Assembly (NCBI GenBank): GCA_023416585.1
Contig: JAEZHM010000161.1
Coordinates: 1-13,377, forward strand
Direction: 5' to 3'
DNA length: 13,377 nucleotides
Origin: Bacillota bacterium
GTDB lineage: Bacteria > Bacillota > Clostridia > Christensenellales > Aristaeellaceae
Below are positions 6,728-13,377 of the stretch, in pieces. Every line of letters starts with the position of its first letter. Positions within the stretch are counted from its first letter, which is position 1. The notes below the pieces were generated by a model, which saw nothing but the letters and a program-made list of their open reading frames with translations, made no database searches and was not told the origin of the DNA. The position numbers were made by a program, and so were the translations under genes.

Positions 6728-8179
6728 TTATTGTACTACTTGAAACGCATCCTGATATATTCTTTCCCAGTCCTTCTGGGAGATATTTCGTGTAATCAGT
6801 GACAGGCACTCCTCGGGAAGAGACATAACCGCCCGCCAGATGGCCTCCGCAGCCGCAGTTTCCGCCATATCCTTCATTGCAGCAATATCTGTCCCGCTCT
6901 GCCCGTCCAGGGAAATGGTATCCGTCGTTTCTTCCCATGGTATGTCAGCGGTTTTGCCAGCCAGCAGGGAAAGCGTCACATCAGCCGCCGCAGCTTTGTC
7001 TTCTTCCCACATAAAACGGACGCTTCCCTTGACTGAAATCTCTCCGCCTGCCTTCATGGTGAGCAGGCTGGGCTTGATACTGAGGATATGGTCCACATCT
7101 TCCGGGTCGGTATAGGTACGCTTGATTTCACCCTCCAAGCGCTGGTTATCCTCCGCCAGCAGGCAATCGAGCTGGCCGGACCATTGCGTTGTATCGGCCT
7201 TGCCGTTCTGTTTGTTCTTTATATCCATATGAAGGGAAACGCGGTTTTTGGATTTCATACATTCCAAGGTCATATCCCCTGCAACGGTGAGGTTGTCCGA
7301 ACCCTTTTCCGCCGGTGCTTTCAAGCTTAGGGAATGTTGACAGTTTTTATCGCCGGATTTGAACACCCACAGGAATGTCACTTTACGAGGGTCAATGTTC
7401 TCAAACCCCATAGTAGCTTTTACACCAAGACCCATATTCTTCCCGTCGGAAGTCTGGTAGAGGGTGATTACGGCACTGCCGGACATGGTCAGTGTCTTCA
7501 AGAGAGCCGAAGCTTCCGCCCAGTTCAGTTCGTCTGTCAATAGGGAGAAACTGTCACGCAAAAGCTGCACGCTGTTTTCCGGCACGGTATAGATAACTGC
7601 CTTTTTCGCCGTACCGATGGAAGACAGGCGATAGGAGCCCGTTTTCTCCTGGGCAAAGGCGGATAGGCCATTCAGCGCATCCGGAACCCTTTCTGCCAGT
7701 TCGCTTAGATCAAGGATATCCGCCGCCCAGAACGGGATTTCCGTCCCTTTCCCCAAAAGAAGGTCAAGCGGCGAACCTGAGCCGCTTTTTAACGTCGTGC
7801 CGGGCAGGAGGGATGTTTGGGCCAGCATTTGTACACCAGACCGCGTTGTAAAATCCACTGCGGGCGTCTCCCCAATGATAAGCTGCGCCTTTGTTATTTC
7901 TTCCTGCCCGCTTTGCTGGTAGCCTAACCGCACCTTGCACTCGTAAAGCAGGCGGTTCATAGCCGCCACAGTCTCTTCCCCATACGGCGTAAGATCATGA
8001 AGTGTGGCTGTTAAAGTAATATCCGCCGCCTCGCCGCCTTCTATCTTTTCGATCCATTCATCCAGCATGGGATAAAGGGAGGGCTCCCCCTCCGACATGG
8101 CGGTGGAAAGTACAAAACAGCCGATAAGTATGAGGGCGATAAACGTTGCAGCAAATCTTGCTGTTAGGCGCTTCATCAT
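6728..8179 (-). CDS. Large secreted protein of unknown function (paralogue B)
   Basis: 483 residues; no named family recognised. The N-terminus MMKRLTARFAATFIALILIG is a signal peptide. It contains LIGC (Cys21), which fits a lipobox, but hydrophobic residues continue to about 26 and TAMS-EG at 26-31 also suits signal peptidase I, so anchored versus released is unresolved. The mature region has a helical start (34-48), strand-rich stretches (51-62, 80-110, 230-340, 378-405), a helical section in between (150-228), and after IPW (413-415) a helical, acidic tail (430-480). The same order of elements is seen in the downstream gene. ATG 8179 has AAGGAG seven bases upstream. It follows dusB by 62 bases with no visible terminator, so it likely belongs to the same transcript. 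Confidence 0.82.
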   Translation of the reverse strand: MMKRLTARFAATFIALILIGCFVLSTAMSEGEPSLYPMLDEWIEKIEGGEAADITLTATLHDLTPYGEETVAAMNRLLYECKVRLGYQQSGQEEITKAQLIIGETPAVDFTTRSGVQMLAQTSLLPGTTLKSGSGSPLDLLLGKGTEIPFWAADILDLSELAERVPDALNGLSAFAQEKTGSYRLSSIGTAKKAVIYTVPENSVQLLRDSFSLLTDELNWAEASALLKTLTMSGSAVITLYQTSDGKNMGLGVKATMGFENIDPRKVTFLWVFKSGDKNCQHSLSLKAPAEKGSDNLTVAGDMTLECMKSKNRVSLHMDIKNKQNGKADTTQWSGQLDCLLAEDNQRLEGEIKRTYTDPEDVDHILSIKPSLLTMKAGGEISVKGSVRFMWEEDKAAAADVTLSLLAGKTADIPWEETTDTISLDGQSGTDIAAMKDMAETAAAEAIWRAVMSLPEECLSLITRNISQKDWERIYQDAFQVVQ

Positions 8180-8241
8180 TTGAAATACTCCTTTTGGAAT
8201 TCCCTAACTGAAGAAACGAATAAAACGTGGAAAACCCTGCA

Positions 8242-9219
8242 TCAAAAGGACATTTCCTCCACACTGCAGGATAAATAAAGCCACTGCTCAAGACATTCTT
8301 CCAGCTCCGCCATAGTCTTGACGGCATTTGCCTGGGCACGCAATTTTGAGGCGCCTTTCAGACCGCCGGCATACCAGCCCAAATGCTTGCGCATTTCCTT
8401 TACAGCCACGCCCTCTCCTTTCCAGGCCGCCATCATGCGGGCATGGCGCACAGCTGTATGAACACGCTGTGATACGGTGGGGAACACGGCTTCCCCGCCA
8501 CTTACAACCGCCTTCGCCTGGGAAAATATCCACGGGTTGCCCATGGCGCCGCGGCCTATGAGAAGCCCATCGCAGCCGGAATGCTTCCAAAGGCGAAGCG
8601 CATCCTGGCCATCGAATACATCTCCGTTGCCATACACGGGAACCGATAGAGCTTCTTTTACCCGGGCAATTTGATCCCAGTCCGCCTTGCCGCCATACTG
8701 CTGGCTGCGGGTGCGGCCATGGACGACGACGGATTTCACGCCCGCTTCCTGGGCGCTGCGTGCCAATTCCAGCACATTGATGGTGTTTTCATCCCAGCCA
8801 AGGCGCAGCTTGACGGATACCGGCAGGGAAACGGCTTTCACTACGGCTTCCATAATTCTTGCTGCAAGCGCAGGTTCCCGCATCAGTGCGCTGCCTTCCC
8901 CGCTTCCTGCGATCTTGGGGGCCGGACAGCCCATATTGATATCGATTCCGCGATACCGGCCGGACTTTTCCAATTGCACAGCGGCCCAGGCCATCACCTC
9001 CGGCTCCTTGCCGAAGATCTGCACATAAACAGGGCCTTCCGATGGATGCGTTTCCAGCAATTGAGCGGTGGCAAGGTTTCCCGGCGGCGCGCATTTTAAA
9101 CCCATGGCGCTTACCATTTCCGTATAGGCAGCGTCACACCCCTGCTCAAAGCATAATAGACGGAAGGGCCAGTCGCTGACACCTGCCATAGGAGCCAGGC
9201 GAAGGTCGGGTGCGGCCAT
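8242..9219 (-). CDS. dusB: tRNA-dihydrouridine synthase (DusB-like)
   Basis: 325 residues, the normal size. This FMN enzyme reduces specific uridines in the tRNA D-loop to dihydrouridine using NADPH. Motifs run in order: LAPMAGVSDWPFR (8-20), YVQIFGKEPE (65-74), GIDINMGCPAPKI (91-103) with catalytic Cys98, VSVKLRLGW, VVHGRTRSQQY, PVYGNGDV, and the phosphate-binding DGLLIGRGAMGNPW. The C-terminal helical RNA-binding domain includes RKHLGWYAGGLKGA. ATG 9219 is the start: GGAGG lies six bases upstream and conserved sequence begins there, although the frame is open to 9273 inside the previous gene. Only one base separates it from the stop of the GH127-like gene, so translation is probably coupled. 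In Bacillus-group genomes dusB usually sits near other housekeeping genes; its pairing here with a glycosidase-like gene is not usual. Confidence 0.95.
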   Translation of the reverse strand: MAAPDLRLAPMAGVSDWPFRLLCFEQGCDAAYTEMVSAMGLKCAPPGNLATAQLLETHPSEGPVYVQIFGKEPEVMAWAAVQLEKSGRYRGIDINMGCPAPKIAGSGEGSALMREPALAARIMEAVVKAVSLPVSVKLRLGWDENTINVLELARSAQEAGVKSVVVHGRTRSQQYGGKADWDQIARVKEALSVPVYGNGDVFDGQDALRLWKHSGCDGLLIGRGAMGNPWIFSQAKAVVSGGEAVFPTVSQRVHTAVRHARMMAAWKGEGVAVKEMRKHLGWYAGGLKGASKLRAQANAVKTMAELEECLEQWLYLSCSVEEMSF

Positions 9220-9220
9220 A

Positions 9221-10960
9221 TCAGGCCTCCGGAGCCACGGGGAACTGTGCCATGCGGCATACGGTTTCCCCATAAGGCGTCAAGATAAGCTTTAGTGCAT
9301 CCCCCTGGGTTTCCGGCTGAATAGGGGGCATTTGGGGCTTTTCGCCTTTTGCGGTCCAGCCCGGTATCATTTTAAACGTTGCGGTTACCGTAAGTTTCTC
9401 CTCCCCGGTTTTTCCGGCAAGGGAAGCTGTCATAGTCTCCTTCTGGTCAAGCGCAAGCTGCCATAGCGGCTGTTCCCCGTCCACCGGCAGCGCCATCAAA
9501 AGCGGCCCATACTCCACCGCCGCGCTTTGGTGGTGCCAGCGGGTCAATCTTGGCTGCATGGGCAGCGATATATGCACAGTGTCCCCATCCGCAAATGTAC
9601 GGTTCAGAACAAAGAAGCTGCTGGGCTCTGCACTTTGGGCGCCTTCATCATTCACCTGTACAGAAGCGTTTTCTGCCCAGGCGGGTATACGCATATGCAG
9701 TGGGAAGGCAACCGGCTTTTTTGTTTGTATGGATAGCATAACTTCCCCATCCATGGGATATTTGCCCTCTACCCGGATGGATATCGCCGTGCCGCCTATC
9801 TTCCAGCGCAGAATGGAAGGCACATAGTTAATCAGTGCCAGGCCATCATCCTTGGCAGCCATCCAAAGGCCGGAGGCATAACCTGTCATGCCCTTGAGCC
9901 AGGCATCCACCCAGGGACCAACCTCTGCAGAAGCCGGATTTTCCATGGGGAAAGGTCCGTTCACACGCTGATATGGCCGAACGCGGCCGTTCTTCTCCAT
10001 AGCGGGCAAAATGTTCAGGGCAATCTTCTCCCAGGCATCGGCGAACCATGCGCCGCCCTGGGATATCAGCAATTGTTCCAGGGAGAACATGGCTTCCGCC
10101 ACTGCCCGGCCATCCATACCGCAGGAGGGATCTCCGCCCATCAGCGAGGGTTCCGCGGCAAACAAGCCATGGGCCGTACCATGGTAACGCATCACCTTTT
10201 CCAGGCCAATCCTGCCGGCTTCCTTTTCCTTGCTGCTGCCTGAATAGCGTGAGAGAATCGCGGGCGTTTTCAGGCCTCTTGCCAATGCCAGGCCGTCGGC
10301 CATGATTAGCTGTTTTTCATAGTAAACCCGCGTTTGTTCATCGGGTGAGGAAAGCCCCTTCTTCATTTCTTCGGGCGGAATATGCTTTTGAAAGGACCGC
10401 GTCACCGGAAAGGTGTGAAAAAACCCCGTCCAATCCAGCCCCAGTGCCCGGAGCTTTTCCAAAAGACGCAAAAGGAAGCTCTTGCCCGTCCAATTGTACA
10501 GGCAAATGGCTGCATATCCGTATTCCCCTGTCAGCGCGGCGCTGTTAAGATCAGCAAACAGTTTTTCTGCGTTGCGGAACACAAACTGCAATCGCCTTAA
10601 TAAGTACACCAAAACACGCTTGTCCGACGTTGCCGCATACCATGCGATGAGCCCGCGTATGAGCGAAGCCTCCGCGGCAATATCTGATCCTGTTTCCGTG
10701 GAACCATCCTCCCGCTGGGCTGCAAGGATCGCCTCAACCCGGCCTTTCACCATCTCCGTAAGAGCTGGATCAAAAGTTAGCAGCGCCAGCGATGCATACC
10801 CCAAAAGACGCTCGTCCTCCCAAGCCGTCTGTCCGACCCAACGGGCAGCATCCTTCAACCTTTTTAAAAGTTCCCCCTGCGGGCGCACAGCATTTAAAGG
10901 CAGCGGGGCGAAAACGGCGTCCGTTAATGGCGCCTTGGCTAATATCGGCTTCTTAGGCAT
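9221..10960 (-). CDS. Divergent GH127 (DUF1680) family protein lacking the zinc/cysteine site
   Basis: 579 residues with the DUF1680/GH127 architecture: an alpha/alpha-barrel N-terminal half (to about 390) and beta-sandwich C-terminal part with MRIPAWAENASVQVN (423-437) and VEYGPLLMAL (482-491). Recognisable family segments include the region 262-320, ending MFSLEQLL...FADAWEKIALNILPA, and GLWMAAKDDGLALINYVPS (364-382). Characterised members are beta-L-arabinofuranosidases with a zinc held by one Glu and three Cys, one of which is the nucleophile. Here the PSQGTELC-type motif reads PSCGMDGR (278-285) and the downstream Cys-Cys pair is absent (WLKGMTGYASG, 355-364); the protein has only three Cys in all (153, 280, 568). 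No signal peptide, so cytoplasmic. ATG 10960 has AGGAGG upstream and its own promoter at 11016-11043. Family membership is good; activity on arabinofuranosides is doubtful. Confidence 0.85.
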   Translation of the reverse strand: MPKKPILAKAPLTDAVFAPLPLNAVRPQGELLKRLKDAARWVGQTAWEDERLLGYASLALLTFDPALTEMVKGRVEAILAAQREDGSTETGSDIAAEASLIRGLIAWYAATSDKRVLVYLLRRLQFVFRNAEKLFADLNSAALTGEYGYAAICLYNWTGKSFLLRLLEKLRALGLDWTGFFHTFPVTRSFQKHIPPEEMKKGLSSPDEQTRVYYEKQLIMADGLALARGLKTPAILSRYSGSSKEKEAGRIGLEKVMRYHGTAHGLFAAEPSLMGGDPSCGMDGRAVAEAMFSLEQLLISQGGAWFADAWEKIALNILPAMEKNGRVRPYQRVNGPFPMENPASAEVGPWVDAWLKGMTGYASGLWMAAKDDGLALINYVPSILRWKIGGTAISIRVEGKYPMDGEVMLSIQTKKPVAFPLHMRIPAWAENASVQVNDEGAQSAEPSSFFVLNRTFADGDTVHISLPMQPRLTRWHHQSAAVEYGPLLMALPVDGEQPLWQLALDQKETMTASLAGKTGEEKLTVTATFKMIPGWTAKGEKPQMPPIQPETQGDALKLILTPYGETVCRMAQFPVAPEA

Positions 10961-11015
10961 CCATATCCTCCTGTTTGCAGGTCAAAGCCCAATACATATG
11001 CCTGCTTACAAAATC

Positions 11016-11043
11016 ATTATACGTCTTGGGCTGCACGCGTCAA
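11016..11043 (-). promoter_or_regulatory. Sigma-A promoter of the GH127-like gene and following genes
   Basis: On the minus strand TTGACG (11043-11038), a 16-base spacer and a perfect TATAAT (11021-11016). The -35 box overlaps the galT stop codon (TGA at 11042-11040). The predicted start is near 11009, leaving a 5' leader of about 50 bases with no evident structure. It can drive GH127-like, dusB and both secreted-protein genes. Confidence 0.85.
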
Positions 11044-12578
11044 GCTTTTATAGGTTCAAAACCTGTTGTCCGCAAAAAAGCCAGCATGCCCTTTTGCCCA
11101 TCCTCCGTTTGTTTGAACACGCCCGCATCCGCCAAAACCTGGCTGCAAACATCCGCAACGGCTGTATTCAGCGCCTGCTGGGCACGCTCGTTTGTCAAGC
11201 CTGTTCCCGTTTTGAAAGCCAATTCCGTAATCCAGGAAAAATGCTTGAAGGATGGATCATCTTCTAAAGGCTCTTTAAGAAGCTTTTCCCCGGTGAGATA
11301 TCCTTCCAGCTGCTTTAGCTCTTCCTTCAGGCGGCCCGGCAGTATGAACAGCCCCATCACCTCAATGAGGCCGATATTTTCCTTTTTGATATGATGTAGC
11401 GGCGCGTGGGGATGGAACAGCCCCAGGGGATGTTCCTCTGTTACGCGGTTGTTGCGCAGCACCAGCATCAGTCGGTATTCTCCGTCCGTTTTCCTCAGGA
11501 TAGGCGTTATTGTATTGTGGTTTTCCGTGGTATGGGCAAGGATATCCCTTTGGGGATCACTGTAGCTGCGCCAGGCATCAAGAACGCGCATGGCCAGGGA
11601 AATAAGCTCTTCCCTGTCCTTTCCCGCAAGCGAAAGCGCAGACATGGGCCAGTCCACAACCGCGGCCTTCATGCCAGGCACAGGAGATGTAAGGCCGCAG
11701 AGGTCCTTGGCCTTATCCATGGGAAATACGTAGTTCCCGCCCTGAAAGTGGTCATGGTTCAATATGGAACCGCCCACGATGGGAAGATCGGCGTTGGAGC
11801 CGATGAAGTAGTGGGGAAACTGATCCACAAAATCGAACAGCCGCTCAAACGAACTTCTGCCGATCACCATAGGCACATGCTTTCCATTGAATATGATGCA
11901 ATGCTCCGGGTAATACAGATACGGCGAATACTGGAAATACCAGTCATCCCCCCCCAGTTTGATGGGCGCCACACGGTGGTTCTGCCTGGCAGGAAAGTTC
12001 AGCCGCCCCGCGTAGCCGGGATTTTCAATGCACAGCATGCACTTGGGATAGCCTGACTGCGGCGCGCTTTTCAGCTTGGCGATCTCCCTGGGGTCCTTTT
12101 CCGGTTTGGAAAGGTTGATTGTGATCTCCAGTTCCCCGCAATCCGTTTGCGCAAAATACCTGATATTCCTTTTGATCTGGTCCACCCGTATATAGTCACA
12201 GTCGCGGCAAAGCTGATAAAACCAATTGGTAGCCGTCTCTGGTCCCTGCGTTTCCTTGAGCTTTTGAAATTCGCGGCGGACAATGGCCGGCGCGGGCGTC
12301 ACACAGCCCATCAGCCGCGTTCCGAACAGCTCACGAGAGGTGGAGGTATCTTCAATGAGGCCCATACCTGCGGCAGCATCCAGCAGCTTGTCCAAATAAA
12401 CCGTCGCCGTTTCCGGCAGCGATTGAGCCGTAACAGCCTCTCCCGGCGCGTCCAGATGCATTACATCCAATAGCAGGTTCCTCGCAAACGCTATATCCTC
12501 CCGCTCTACAAGCCCCTTCGCTCCGGAAAAAAAGAGCAGTTCCTCCACTGCCCTCTGTGCCGATTCCACATACATCAT
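11040..12578 (-). CDS. galT: UDP-glucose--hexose-1-phosphate uridylyltransferase, class II GalT
   Basis: 512 residues, the long Gram-positive form of GalT. It exchanges uridylyl groups between UDP-glucose and galactose-1-phosphate in the Leloir pathway. Class II features seen are RLMGCVTPAP (88-97), the segment CMLCIENPGYAGRLNFPARQ (180-199), DDWYFQYSPYLYYPEHCI (211-228), and the histidine-triad active site NHDHFQGG (274-281) with the nucleotidylated His277 expected. Further on, HTTENHNTITPI and EEHPLGLFHPH are also typical of the family. The start is ATG 12578 (or 12575), with only a weak GGGG site eight bases upstream. Neither galK nor galE lies in the window, so the pathway must be completed elsewhere. 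The gene has a consensus promoter that overlaps that of the divergent Dabb gene. Confidence 0.95.
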   Translation of the reverse strand: MMYVESAQRAVEELLFFSGAKGLVEREDIAFARNLLLDVMHLDAPGEAVTAQSLPETATVYLDKLLDAAAGMGLIEDTSTSRELFGTRLMGCVTPAPAIVRREFQKLKETQGPETATNWFYQLCRDCDYIRVDQIKRNIRYFAQTDCGELEITINLSKPEKDPREIAKLKSAPQSGYPKCMLCIENPGYAGRLNFPARQNHRVAPIKLGGDDWYFQYSPYLYYPEHCIIFNGKHVPMVIGRSSFERLFDFVDQFPHYFIGSNADLPIVGGSILNHDHFQGGNYVFPMDKAKDLCGLTSPVPGMKAAVVDWPMSALSLAGKDREELISLAMRVLDAWRSYSDPQRDILAHTTENHNTITPILRKTDGEYRLMLVLRNNRVTEEHPLGLFHPHAPLHHIKKENIGLIEVMGLFILPGRLKEELKQLEGYLTGEKLLKEPLEDDPSFKHFSWITELAFKTGTGLTNERAQQALNTAVADVCSQVLADAGVFKQTEDGQKGMLAFLRTTGFEPIKA

Positions 12579-12613
12579 TTCTTGAACCCCGTTTCCATTA
12601 AGCTTCTATGGCA

Positions 12614-12642
12614 TTGCCACTCCTGCCCGTTTGCATTATAAT
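12614..12642 (+). promoter_or_regulatory. Sigma-A promoter of the Dabb gene
   Basis: TTGCCA (12614-12619), a 17-base spacer and a perfect TATAAT (12637-12642). The predicted start is near 12649, giving a leader of about 60 bases before ATG 12709. It overlaps the oppositely directed galT promoter. Confidence 0.85.
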
Positions 12643-12664
12643 GGAGAAATCCGGCAGGTGTCAA
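12635..12664 (-). promoter_or_regulatory. Sigma-A promoter of galT
   Basis: On the minus strand a perfect TTGACA (12664-12659), an 18-base spacer and a perfect TATAAT (12640-12635). Its -10 box shares 12637-12640 with the -10 box of the plus-strand promoter, so together they form the palindrome ATTATAAT at 12635-12642. The predicted start is near 12628. Confidence 0.87.
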
Positions 12665-12708
12665 TGCGCGCCGCCGGAAAGAATCTTTTATATTTTAAGG
12701 AGAATATT

Positions 12709-12999
12709 ATGGTACGACATATCGTTCTGTTCTGGCTTAAGGACAAGTCCCCGGCCGTTATCGAAGAAGCCGCTCAAAAACTGCGCTCTATGACAGGAAA
12801 GATCGAGGGCATGCTTTCCCTGGAGGTAGGCATCGACTGTGCGCATACCGAAAGGTCCTGTGATCTTTGCCTGATGGAAGAATTCGACTCCATGGAATCG
12901 CTGGAGCGCTATCGCACCCATCCTGTCCATCTGCCGATACAGGCGCACATGCACAAGGTTCGGGAAAGCTCGTACAGCGCGGATTACGTTATTGGGTAA
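12709..12999 (+). CDS. Dabb (stress-responsive alpha/beta barrel) domain protein
   Basis: 96 residues, one complete ferredoxin-like Dabb domain. The typical opening MVRHIVLFWLK, the central DLCLMEEFDSMESLERYRTHPVH-like strand-helix region (about 52-74) and the ending YSADYVIG fit the family, which forms dimeric alpha/beta barrels. Family members include plant stress proteins, polyketide cyclases and many uncharacterised bacterial proteins, so the biochemical role is unknown. ATG 12709 is set by AAGGAG at 12697-12702 with a six-base spacer; the frame is open upstream to 12631, but that lies across the promoter and transcription start. It is monocistronic as far as can be seen and diverges from galT. 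Confidence 0.88.
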   Translation: MVRHIVLFWLKDKSPAVIEEAAQKLRSMTGKIEGMLSLEVGIDCAHTERSCDLCLMEEFDSMESLERYRTHPVHLPIQAHMHKVRESSYSADYVIG

Positions 13000-13160
13000 A
13001 TATTTCCACGTAAGCCTGCATGACATCGCCTGTAGCGGGTGACACAAACAATGGATGAGACGGCTTGTATTGAGCTGACTTCGTTTCTTTTACTCCTTAC
13101 GCCTCCTTCGTCGGCACCATCCCATCTGGCTCAATCGGTGCTTCGGCTATGGAGCATCCC
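13000..13160 (+). other. Intergenic stretch without recognisable gene
   Basis: No supported coding region, promoter or clear terminator after the Dabb gene. An 11-base string CTCCTTCGTCG at 13103-13113 recurs at 13251-13261 inside the inverted-repeat element, which suggests this stretch contains remnants of the same repeat family. Short open frames on either strand here lack ribosome sites and conserved features. Confidence 0.5.
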
Positions 13161-13277
13161 AAAAGCCTTCCCCTTGAGGGGAAGGTGGCGCGCACGCCGG
13201 ATGAGGTGTTTAGCTTCGAAAAACTGCTCATCCTTTGCCACCTCATCAGGCTCCTTCGTCGACAGCTTCCCCTCAAG
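13161..13277. repeat. Inverted-repeat intergenic element (MITE/REP-like)
   Basis: A nested palindromic element. The left end carries a hairpin of CCTTCCCC (13166-13173), TTGA loop, GGGGAAGG (13178-13185). CTTGAGGGGAAG at 13173-13184 pairs with CTTCCCCTCAAG at 13266-13277 (12 bp), and further in GATGAGGTG (13200-13208) pairs with CACCTCATC (13239-13247), 30 bases apart. The strings AAGCCTTCCCCTTGAGGGG and GGATGAGGTG are, from memory, typical of dispersed intergenic repeats in gut Clostridia. It has no open reading frame of its own and probably moves, if at all, with help in trans. Confidence 0.75.
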
Positions 13278-13332
13278 TAAGCGATGATTATTTCAAGGTT
13301 GAGAGCAGGACAACACATTCGGGGAGAGAAAA

Positions 13333-13377
13333 ATGGGTTATATACCTCTGAAAAACTCGCCAACCACCCTGATTTAT
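13333..13377 (+). CDS. Possible start of a gene, cut by window end
   Basis: ATG at 13333 is preceded by GGGGAGAG (13321-13328), with GGAG six bases upstream, and opens 15 codons reading MGYIPLKNSPTTLIY to the window edge. The ribosome site and open frame suggest a real start just after the repeat element. The peptide is too short to assign and no promoter box is clear. Confidence 0.35.
   Translation, partial: MGYIPLKNSPTTLIY

Noticed and set aside
6711..6938. N-terminal extension of secreted paralogue A
   Set aside because: It overlaps the end of paralogue B, reads as low-complexity Gly/Cys-rich sequence, and a strong signal peptide with a ribosome site begins at 6710.
8180..8241. Separate promoter for the secreted pair (TTGATG-17-TATTCG on the minus strand)
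   Set aside because: The -10 box matches the consensus poorly, so I did not call it; read-through from dusB is simpler.
10482..11394. Plus-strand open frames of 261 and 139 codons across the galT/GH127 junction
   Set aside because: They are antisense to two well-supported genes and cross a good minus-strand promoter.
11406..12056. Plus-strand open frame of 216 codons opposite galT
   Set aside because: Antisense shadow of the histidine-triad region of GalT; no ribosome site.
12579..12708. Possible riboswitch or attenuator between galT and the Dabb gene
   Set aside because: The sequence is explained by two overlapping promoters and short leaders; no stable hairpin with a T-run is seen.
13039..13363. 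Open frames on both strands around the inverted-repeat element
   Set aside because: They translate the palindromic element itself (Arg/Ser-rich), without ribosome sites or conserved features.

Overview
The window reads as a piece of chromosome from an endospore-forming, Gram-positive (Clostridia-type) bacterium, probably a gut or anaerobic lineage. Direct support comes from the spore-coat genes cotJ(AB) and cotJC, the sporulation genes yabP and yabQ next to a divIC-type division gene, strong AGGAGG-type ribosome binding sites, sigma-A promoters with near-consensus boxes, and short intergenic regions. Base composition is moderately GC-rich throughout. No rRNA, tRNA, CRISPR array, phage or transposase gene was seen.

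Layout. (1) 1-929, + strand: the end of a spore-coat operon, with a CotJA-CotJB polypeptide that appears fused into one frame, then the Mn-catalase-like CotJC, closed by a strong bidirectional terminator. (2) 942-4451, - strand: the operon yabP-yabQ-divIC-Ppx/GppA, then a PrsA/SurA-like foldase lipoprotein with its own sigma-A promoter. (3) 4523-5180, + strand: a stand-alone biotin transporter gene bioY whose promoter is followed at once by a clear BirA operator, ended by a second bidirectional terminator. (4) 5190-10960, - strand: a probable four-gene unit made of a GH127-like protein, dusB, and two large secreted proteins of unknown function that look like diverged paralogues. (5) 11040-12578, - strand: a class II galT, transcribed away from a small Dabb-domain gene (12709-12999, +). 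The two promoters overlap face to face and share one ATTATAAT block. (6) 13000-13377: gene-poor end holding a roughly 117-bp inverted-repeat element and perhaps the first codons of another gene.

How the genes fit together. The two sporulation blocks serve coat assembly and cortex or early mother-cell morphogenesis. BioY plus the BirA site is a compact biotin-sparing module. GalT and the GH127-like protein suggest plant or host glycan sugar use, but the GH127-like protein has lost the cysteines that define the catalytic zinc site of characterised members, so its role is open. The most promising undescribed material is the secreted tandem pair at 5190-8179, followed by the degenerate GH127 protein and the shared-box promoter pair.
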